Below are positions 56,373 to 64,000 of a DNA stretch of 64,000 nt, piece after piece. Position 1 is the stretch's first letter. Every line of letters begins with the position of its first letter. The notes beneath the pieces are model-generated. The model was given only the letters and a program-made list of their open reading frames with translations, was not told the origin of the DNA and searched no databases. This DNA comes from Aselliscus stoliczkanus. Its lineage: Eukaryota; Chordata; Mammalia; Chiroptera; Hipposideridae. Where the stretch lies: NCBI GenBank assembly GCA_033961575.1, contig CM066727.1, forward strand, positions 157,279,434-157,343,433, in the 5' to 3' direction. The position numbers were made by a program, and so were the translations under genes.

Positions 56373-56394
56373 GTGTATTGTGAAATTGCTAGGG

Positions 56395-56690
56395 CTATGT
56401 GTCCAGGAGGAAGAGATTTGGATGAATACCTAGCAAGCTTTCCATCTCACACAGAATAAAATCCAAAGTCCTTACCAGACTTAAAGCCCTTACAAAGTCT
56501 GGACCATGGCTCTGTCTCCAAATTTCCTTCAATCTTCCTCCTGCTGATTTTGACTCAGTGTCATTGGCTCTCTGTTTATTTATGGCCTGTGTCTGTCTAT
56601 CCATGACCCATATTTATTGTGAGGGTATTACCTATTTTGTGCATTGCTATATTCCTAAAATTGTCATAGTAGGCATACCATAAATATTAA
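56395..56690 (+). repeat. L2 LINE fragment
   Basis: CACACAGAATAAAATCCAAAG, CCTTACCAGACTTAAAGCCC and GCATACCATAAATATTAATC mark L2 3'-region text. Confidence 0.55.
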
Positions 56691-56789
56691 TCAAGGTGGA
56701 AACTCTTAGTTACACACAAGATTTAATTTATCATAGCATTCTGAGTGAATATCTTTTCACTCATACATTTTCTTTCTTGAACATTCTCT

Positions 56790-56925
56790 GGATGTTTGAT
56801 AATTGCATCCCTTATTTGTAGGGTGGGAAAAATCATGTACCTATGTCCTAAAATGATTATCAAGATTATATGTGGTAATGTATGTGAAATGCTAAGCACA
56901 GCATGGGGCATGTGGTCACATGAGC
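56790..56925 (+). repeat. MIR element fragment
   Basis: CCTTATTTGTAGGGTGGG, ATTATCAAGATTATATGTGG and GAAATGCTAAGCACAGC follow the forward MIR 3' part. Confidence 0.5.
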
Positions 56926-57610
56926 AGAGTGCACTCAAGAGTTAGTTATAATCACTGTTGCTGCTGCTAACACCTCTGCAGTCTTACAGGGAAAGCATCA
57001 AAAGTACAAAAAAAAAAAAAAAGGGTAAATCTATTAATCATTTGTATATTCCTAAAACATTAGATTATCTAAATTTAGGGAGAGAAAGAATGGATCTAAA
57101 ATAAAGCTCTTTGCTACCCTGATGGTTAAGTGACAAGTGGGCAAGTTCTGAATTGCCTTCCATTTATTCAAGCTGTTATTTTATAAGGAAATATCTAAAC
57201 TCTAACCCTCTCCAGCACCAATTTGATTGCAATAATATAACAGTTTGGAATATTACAGTCATTCTTTCAACATGACCTACTGAAGAGAAAGCAGAACAAA
57301 ATCCTTCTGGTAACAGTGTGTACTGTGTCTAATGCATTATTGAACACTACAGGGATTTTCATTTGGTTTTTATTTTCAAATTAAGAATACACTCAATCAC
57401 AGAGTTGATAAATTACATCTGCTATATTCCAGTTGACAGAACCATTAAAGGAGGTATAGTCACGCTAATTAATCCAGTATCTTGGATAATTCTTACGAAG
57501 AGCTGTGGTCAAAACCACCCATGTGAGCAGAATCAATCAGGAAATGGCTTCCAAACAGGAAATGGCTCCCAAACAGCAAGAGCCTGAGAATAGTTAGCTA
57601 GCAAAAACAC
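56926..57610. other. Unassigned sequence
   Basis: An A-run is at 57008-57022. Nothing else is recognised before the LINE-1 target duplication at 57611. Confidence 0.4.
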
Positions 57611-57621
57611 TGAAGTAATTG

Positions 57622-57625
<4 letters not shown>

Positions 57626-57653
<28 letters not shown>

Positions 57654-58664
57654 ATTTTATTTTTAATTAGTTTCAGGTGTACAACACAGTGCAATAGTTA
57701 TACATTTTACCCCTCAAAGTGACAACCCCCCCACCCCCAATAGTTTCAGGTGTACAACACAGTGCAATAGTTATACATTTTACCCCCCAAAGTGACAAAC
57801 CCCCCACCCCCAATACACCCCCCCACACCCCCCCATATCATACATATCTATTACTCTTCCTCTGACTCTCTTCCACAGTATAATCCACATCCCGTGACTA
57901 TCTATATATATTCAATTACAGTAGGTATACCACCTCCACTTTAGTAATACAGTTCTCCTTACGCCTTATACAAGAACAAATTCAAAATGGATTAAAGACT
58001 TAAATGTAAGACCTGAAACCATAAAAATCCTAAATGAAAATATAGGGAGTACATTTGCAGACATTACCCGGAGCAATATTTTTACTGATACATCCCTACG
58101 GGCAAGGGAAGTAAAAGAAAAAATGAACATATGGGATTATATCAGACTTAAAAGTTTTTTCACAACAAAGGAAACCATTAATAAAACAAAAAGGAAGCCT
58201 ACTGAATGGGAGAATATATTTGCCAACGATATATCTGATAAGGGGTTAATATCCAAAATTTATAAAACACTCATGAAACTCAACACCAAAAAAACAAACA
58301 ACCCAATTGAAAAATGGGCAGAAGATATGAAGAGACATTTCTCTAAAGAGGACATACAGATGGCCAACAGGCATATGAAAAAAAGTTCAACCTCACTGGT
58401 CATTAGGGAAATGCAAATAAAAACCACCATGAGATACCACCTCACTCCAGTCAGAATGGCTATCATCAACAAATCAACAAACAACAAGTGCTGGCGGGGC
58501 TGTGGGGAAAAGGGGACCCTGCTGCACTGTTGGTGGGACTGCAGATTGGTGCAGCCACTATGGAAGTCAGTATGGAGGTATCTCAAAGAACTGGAAATAG
58601 AGCTACCTTTTGACCCAGCAATTCCACTCCTAGGTATTTATCCTGAAAAAACCAAGACACTTAT
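57626..58664 (-). mobile_element. LINE-1 with inverted 5' part (twin-priming structure)
   Basis: The 15-bp target duplication TGAAGTAATTGTTTT is perfect at 57611-57625 and 58665-58679. From the left come poly-T, then the L1 3' UTR in minus orientation to about 57957, then a + strand piece of ORF2 to 58664. The ORF2 piece is an unbroken frame from about 57958 ([17 protein letters not shown], then [52 protein letters not shown]). That corresponds to a C-terminal part of ORF2, downstream of the reverse-transcriptase core. The two halves face each other, which is the usual result of twin priming. The remaining ORF2 end is missing between them. Confidence 0.9.
57668..57813 (-). repeat. Two-copy 73-bp tandem repeat in the LINE-1 3' UTR
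   Basis: The segment TAGTTTCAGGTGTACAAC...CCCCAA is present at 57668-57740 and again at 57741-57813 with a few differences. The C-runs at 57800-57834 read as G-runs on the L1 sense strand. Confidence 0.9.
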
Positions 58665-58679
58665 TGAAGTAATTGTTTT

Positions 58680-59694
58680 AAAATAAAGAATCATTCCATT
58701 TGTTTTTGTAGCAATCACTAAAAAAAAATAAGTTCTCCCTTGACTGTTGAGTCTAAATATCCCTCTCTCTAATGTGACTGAATAATTTCATAGGCCTCAC
58801 TATCAGGTTACTAACAGACAGTGTGACTCAGTTGGCCATGGTCTCCCTCACTGCTTGCTCAGGGACGCACAATTCCTCCCTCCCAGATCTAGCCAAGACG
58901 GTTAAGGGTCCTGTACCTGATACCTTATAGATCCAACATACAGCTACTGGAAAGAGTTGGTCTTTCTAGCAATGATTGAAATGTAATTCCTATAAACATG
59001 TAGTACACAAAAGACAGCACTCTTCTCCTACCCCCTCATACTCACCACACAGTTTTCAGCACAACTTTTGTCCCCATCCCTACTTGGAATTCATTACACT
59101 ATTACCCAGCCTCCTCTGCTTCAGACTGAGCTGCGCTTTGGGAAATACAGTCTCTGAATGGATGTAGAAATAGAATTGCTGATGGAGGAGAACAGAGAGG
59201 TTATGACTTTGGCTCAGATGACAACTCTTTTTCTGGTCAGTACAACCCCTTGCCCTGGAGTTAAGGGCAGGTGGTAGGCAGAGTCAAAGTCTTCTTGCTT
59301 TGGGGTTGTTGTGGTTGTTCTGGTTCAAAGGGTAGTGTTTGTGCCATCCAAGCTTATGTTTCTCAATCCATCCCCATTAATGATGCCGTTAGTGGAATGT
59401 CCCTCTGAACTTTGACAGATCTTCTCTTATCTTTAGTTTACAATGCTGGTGCCAGAGTTTATATTTTTGCATATTGTCAATAGTATTTTAACACAAGCTT
59501 GAGAGGAGGTTTGTTAGGTGTTGCTAATTTGCTGCCACATTAACCTGCAAGTTTGTCTAAGTATTTGATTTCTTTATTATTTAGGAAAATCATTTTTTAT
59601 TATTAAGGAAAATCAATTGAGCAGAATAATTGGATCTCAGGCTGAATGGATCATAATGAAAGGATCAATCTCAACTACACAGTCTCTTTGACTG
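58680..59694. other. Unassigned sequence
   Basis: No gene or repeat is recognised downstream of the LINE-1. Confidence 0.4.
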
Positions 59695-59965
59695 TTAGAG
59701 ACAAAAGGGAAATTGTACATCATCTACTCTAAACCCTCACTTTATTCTAGGAACCTGATGTCGAAAGGATCAATGACTTTCCCTAGTACACAGCTAGTCG
59801 GGGATGGAGAACCGAGCAGGTGCTCCATCTCAGTTAGCCAATATTATTCTGCATCTTTTGTTATAATTTGAAAATATTATAGGTCAGGCCTGTGCCACAT
59901 GTCTTACATATATTCTCTATTTTGATCTTCATCACAAACCCATTGTAAGTACGTGTTGTTATTCA
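59695..59965 (-). repeat. MIR-like fragments
   Basis: GACTTTCCCTAGTACACAGC with CTAGTCGGGGATGGAGAACCG (59695-59845), and CCTGTGCCACATGTCTTAC (59880-59965), are MIR-class text in reverse order. Both are weak. Confidence 0.4.
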
Positions 59966-61420
59966 TAAATTGCCAGTAAAGGATCTTATTTTTATTAAAA
60001 GTAAGGGATTTTTTAATTTAAAGTTTTTGCAGAGCAACTACTCAAACAACTAAATAAATTTATCTGAGGAAGTAAAAAACACACTGCAAGAGAGCTTTAT
60101 TTCTAATAACCAGACTCTTCGTGTTTCTCTCCACGGTACCTACTATTAATATTGAGGTAGGTGGCAAGCTGAGTTAGTAAGTAGGGAGCCACTTTGTAAA
60201 TTCTATAGTGAATGAAACACTATAGATACATTGGAGTTATGGTGGCGGGTGTTTTATTAGGAGATGAGGCTCGTGAACTACCTCTACCTCTATACACCAA
60301 ACACATTTTAATAATTATGCCTTCTTTCAGCCAAATTCCTCATAGAATGGAGCTTGACAAATAGTGTCTTTTTATGGGTGTTGGGCTTCCCTTTTCTATG
60401 TTTCACATTGGCCACCCCCTTTGGTTCTCATGGTCTTTATCCAGACAGGGTAGACTAAAATTGACTAGATTTTTCCTTCTATTGTAGTCTTGCCTCCTTA
60501 AGACTACACGATGTCCTTGATTGGAGTTTTGATTGTTGCTAAAGCTCTTCAAGCAAACATGTATAGTCTCCAGATTTACCACCATGATGACTAATTCATT
60601 ATATGTAGATTAGACCACTTTTTCCCTCTTAGAGGACAACCTTACTTACTTTCTTTCCAAAATTTTAGCAGATACTTTTATTATCTTGCCCATGTATTTA
60701 CCATCTAGATTATTGTGGCAATGTAATCAAATGGTGGGATGAGTGGACGTCACTTCCTCTGTGTTAATCATGGAACCACAGCTTTAAAAGAAACGTTAGG
60801 GTAACATCTTGCCCAAGACTCTTCCTTTAGGTGAGTGAATGCCTTGTATCATGCAGGCCACAAGGTCACCTCTTTTTAAATTAAATCCAGAAACAATTTC
60901 TGGATTTCACAGAACAATTTCTTTGGGAATTAACTTTAGCTGACATTTAAAAAGTAGTGATTGTTCCTTATGTTTAAACCCAACCTTCCTAGTTTAATTT
61001 AACTTTATTTCTTCTTAATTTGTTTTTCATTTTTTTCTGAGAGATATGGGTAGAAGGACAGTATCCCAGGTTTGTGGAATGACTGTATAGGTATGGAGGC
61101 AGAAGGCAGGCAGATAAATGAAAGGTGATCCCACAATGGCTTAGCTGAGTGAACTCTGCCCCAAAATAGGAGTTATGAGATCAAGTGTGAGGAGTGGCCT
61201 TGACTTTCAAGGAGGTTTGGGGCATGAATTTCCTGCATATATTATCTAAAATTTTCATCTCACCTCAGTGGTGGGTTAGCACAGGAAAGAACCAGAAGAA
61301 GTGAGAGGGCAGGCCTGGGAGCGGGATCACTGGAAAAGGAAGGATGCCCAGAGACCAGCTAAGCTGCCTTTATTGCTCCAGGAAGCCACACTCATACCCC
61401 TCACAACCTCTCATGTATCC
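59966..61420. other. Unassigned AT-rich sequence
   Basis: No repeat text is assigned and no frame over 60 codons is convincing. Confidence 0.4.
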
Positions 61421-61433
61421 CAGAAGAATCTCT

Positions 61434-61871
61434 CTCTCTCTTTTTTTTTGTTTAAAGATTTTATTGGGGAATTGGGAGAGGGGAATAGCGTTGGGGAATC
61501 AGGGAAGGGGAACAGACAAGTTGCTGTCTTTTTGTTCTTCAGTCTAGTTGCGGAGGATGTTGCTTCACTGGCCCATGTTGGTATCGTCATTGCGCTCTTC
61601 CCGGATGAGGCAGATCTGTCTCTGGCCTCTGGAGGTCGCTTACCGCAGCTATTGGCAACTCACACTGGCTGCCCGCCACTCACTGTAGCCTATGGCAGCC
61701 CACGGCAGCAGGGCCTGCAGGCCCACACCATCACCGGGGCTCGCACAGTCCAGCTCCAGGTGGAGCTGTTGGTAGCTGTAGAGGGCAGTGTCACTGGCCC
61801 TCATATGTGGGAACCAGGGCCGCTGGCATCCCAAAACCAGCTCTTAACCAATGCGCCACTCTGCAGGCCCA
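61434..61871 (-). mobile_element. Full-length tRNA-headed SINE
   Basis: The target duplication is CAGAAGAATCTCT at 61421-61433 and CAGAAGAACCTCT at 61872-61884 (one mismatch). The body matches the 4148-4597 copy, with TTTAAAGATTTTATTGGGG at the poly-A side and GCGCCACTCTGCAGGCC at the head. A 201-codon frame over it is a by-product. Confidence 0.9.
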
Positions 61872-61884
61872 CAGAAGAACCTCT

Positions 61885-62513
61885 TGAATTCAGAGGTAGA
61901 GCTTGAGAAAATAGACGTTTAAATACTCCAGACACCAGGAGGCCCCGGGCTGCCTTAGTGACTAAAGCTGTCTTTATAATCAAGCTGTGGGCAGTATTCC
62001 CTGATTCCAAAGACCCTTATGGAGATTTGAGAGATTTTTTTTTTTAAATTTTGTCTTCCTAACTTTCAAATCGCTGAGTGCTTGCTTAACTGCGACAAAA
62101 TGCTTTTTTAGTACCAAATCAAAAAATTACCTTGACAGTCTTTTGAGGTAGTGAAGGGAAATAAGAAAGTGCGTGTTATTAGGTGTGAAGAAGTCATTTC
62201 CCTTTTCCATCTTACTCTGACCTCTGCCCACACAGTTACACAGACCAAGGTTTTCAGTTAGCAGCTTATCAAACCTGGGGTCATAGCATGCTCTCTAGGA
62301 CATCCAGCTCACCAACAGCAGTGGGAACTTCCTTCTATCTGTTCCCTGTTTATTCAAGTGTCACATGTATAGCCTCGCTGATAAATGTGTTTTTATTTCA
62401 AGATAGATTCTCTAAATCCTGGCATTAAATTGCTTCTACAAACACAAGAAAAAAGAGACCAACTTTGAACTACTCCTGATGCTTCTTTGGGGACTGTGTT
62501 AATCAGAGACTTT
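61885..62513. other. Unassigned sequence
   Basis: A T-run is at about 62036-62044. No other feature is recognised. Confidence 0.4.
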
Positions 62514-62531
62514 AAGAAACTCTATTCAAGA

Positions 62532-62652
62532 GCCGGCAGAGTGGCGCAGTGGTTAAGCGCTGGCTTGGGAAGCCAGCGGCCCCGGTTCAAATCCCACATA
62601 TGAGGGTCAGTGACACTGCCCTCAAAAAAAAAAAAAACAGGAAAAAAAAAAA
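62532..62652 (+). mobile_element. Head-only short SINE, young copy
   Basis: The 18-bp target duplication AAGAAACTCTATTCAAGA at 62514-62531 and 62653-62670 is perfect. The head carries GAGTGGCGCAGTGGTTAAGC, the stem CGCTGGC...GCCAGCG and GGTTCAAATCCCAC (box-B-like), and ends CACTGCCCTC before two A-runs separated by CAGG. This is the cleanest member of the short subfamily. Confidence 0.95.
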
Positions 62653-62670
62653 AAGAAACTCTATTCAAGA

Positions 62671-63289
62671 AATATTCTTTCTCAAAAGAGTCCACTCTAA
62701 ACTGGTTTGTATTTTAATATAAAAAAAAAAGTTGAAGAAACTATGGCAGAAAACAATTCCCTGTAAGGGTGAAAATATCTCGGAGGAACCAGGATAGAAA
62801 TCATGCTTGATATACAAAGCATTTCCACTGACATATTTTCAAAGGAGAATAACTTCTCTCCAAATAGAGATCTGGTCAACTTAATATACAACACTTAGTT
62901 ACCCTGGGCTTAAGACAGTTCTAAACATGATATTATTTCTGAGCATATGAGCAGTAAACAGTCACTGTAAAAGGCTTGTAAAATATAGAAAACTGTACAA
63001 GAGAAAATGGAATCCTCTAGTAAACCTTTTATCACTGATAACCACTGTTAACATTTTGGTCTTCCCTTCTAGTCTTTCTGTATGTATTTTTAAACATAGT
63101 TAAGATTAGACTATGTATAATGTAATATGGAATAACATTTTGTAAATACTAAACCAATGCCTTTTTATTTCTCCATTTTATTTCCTGTACGTTTTCAAAG
63201 TGCAATGTTGGATAAATAAGCTTCTTGGCCCGGGGACAGAGGGGGTTGGTAGTGACTAGAAACTCTTCCAACCTTTTGTCCCCTTCTCA
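62671..63289. other. Unassigned sequence
   Basis: AT-rich, with no recognised gene or repeat. Confidence 0.4.
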
Positions 63290-63670
63290 GTAGATTGCAC
63301 CACTATCCAACCATGTGCTAAGACCAGAATCCTTGGAGTCAGGCTTGGCTCTTTTCCCTTAAACTCCACATCCATTGTATCAACACATTCTATTGGCTCT
63401 ACCTTCAAAATACATCCCCAATATGACACTTTTAACCATCTCTACTTATATCATCCCAGGCCAAGCCACATCATCTCTTGCCTAGACTAATGAAACAACT
63501 CCTAGCTTTTTTCTTTTTTTTGCTTCTCTCTTCTCCCCCTACAGTTAATTTCCCACTGAGCAGTCAGAAGCATATTTTTAAAGTGGTAGTCAGAGTTTAT
63601 CACTACCCTGCTTAAGACTTCCAAATACCTTCCCCTTGTCCTAAGCATAAAATCCTTACTATGTTTTACA
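63290..63670 (+). repeat. L2 LINE fragment
   Basis: TTGGCTCTACCTTCAAAATAC, TCCCAGGCCAAGCCACATC and CCTGCTTAAGACTTCC are L2 3'-half phrases. A T-rich insertion lies at 63505-63522. Confidence 0.65.
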
Positions 63671-64000
63671 ATAATTGTTCTCAAACATTTTGGTCTCAGG
63701 GCCCCTTGTTATTTCTCAAAATTACTGAGAGTTCCAAAGAGCTTTTGTTTATATGGTCTACATCTAGCAATATGTAATGTATTAAAACTTAAAACTAAGA
63801 ACATTTAAAAATATTTATTAAGCAATGTTAAATAGTAATAATAAACCTATTACATGTTAACATAAATACCATTCTATGGAGAACAGATATATTTTCAGAA
63901 ATGAAAATAATATAGTGAGGAGAATGGGGCATTGTTTTATATTTTTGCAAATCTTTTTTATATCTAGTTTAATAGAAGACAGCTGGATTCTCATATGTGC
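63671..64000. repeat. DNA-transposon-like repeat, cut by the window end
   Basis: TTCTCAAACATTTTGGTCTC, CAAAGAGCTTTTGTTTATATGG, TTACATGTTAACATAAATACC and AATAGAAGACAGCTGGATTC are in the order of a known old mammalian element, probably a hAT-type relic. It runs off the right edge of the window. Confidence 0.4.

Noticed and set aside
58123..58686. Possible expressed gene with reverse-transcriptase-like text
   Set aside because: It is the C-terminal part of LINE-1 ORF2, flanked by a target duplication. The last five codons come from the duplicated target site.
61301..61906. 201-codon plus-strand open frame
   Set aside because: Most of it is antisense to the SINE at 61434-61871, and the N-terminal part has no domain that I recognise.
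62532..62600. Possible tRNA gene in the SINE head
   Set aside because: The A-box, anticodon-like arm and B-box are those of a SINE head, with poly-A and target duplication. No acceptor stem closes it and the same head recurs at many sites.
1..64000. Bacterial-type features such as operons, CRISPR arrays or riboswitches
   Set aside because: The window is mammalian: it has spliced-gene structure, SINE/LINE insertions with target duplications and CpG depletion. Short direct repeats here are microsatellites or insertion scars.

Overview
The window is mammalian nuclear DNA. It has one intact protein-coding gene at its left edge, followed by about 62 kb with no other gene that I can support. The gene is AMIGO2 (coding sequence 369-1934, + strand), whose whole reading frame lies in one exon behind a splice acceptor at 304-305. 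In human, the stretch 3' of AMIGO2 is the long gene-poor interval towards SLC38A4. The emptiness here fits that map, although no second gene is visible to confirm synteny.

The repeats point to a bat of the horseshoe-bat group (Rhinolophoidea). Several tRNA-headed SINEs begin GGCCGGCC and end near CCCCAATAAAATCTT followed by poly-A. This resembles, from memory, the Rhin-type SINEs of that group. The LINE-1 3' ends and a mariner also fit a bat. The genus cannot be fixed from this window.

Layout: 1-2490 AMIGO2 exon and 3' UTR; 2.5-9.3 kb three SINEs in old MIR-like DNA; 9.5-16 kb mostly L2/MIR and single-copy sequence; 16-20 kb a SINE, a purine-rich ancient repeat, an LTR and an MLT1-like LTR; 20-28 kb single-copy DNA with a short SINE and relics of DNA transposons; 28.6-35.3 kb a nest of old LINE-1 pieces broken by LTRs and a MITE; 35-40 kb L2/MIR and single-copy sequence; 40.05-42.19 kb a compact pile of mariner, MITE, compound microsatellite and rearranged LINE-1; 42-50 kb old repeats and one GC-rich stretch; 50-54 kb two SINEs, a conserved-looking block and two MLT1-like LTRs; 57.6-58.7 kb a LINE-1 with an inverted 5' part; 61.4-62.7 kb two more SINEs; 63.3-64.0 kb L2 and a cut-off repeat.

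The most informative signals are structural. Three head-only SINEs stop at exactly the same base, which suggests a distinct short SINE subfamily. A LINE-1 with a 15-bp target duplication shows the twin-priming layout. Two equal-length 156-bp MITEs sit in opposite orientation. LINE-1 3' ends carry repeated segments and G-runs that could form quadruplexes. Four single-copy blocks are candidates for regulatory elements of AMIGO2 or a more distant gene. Repeat family names come from recognising consensus features by eye, not from a database search.
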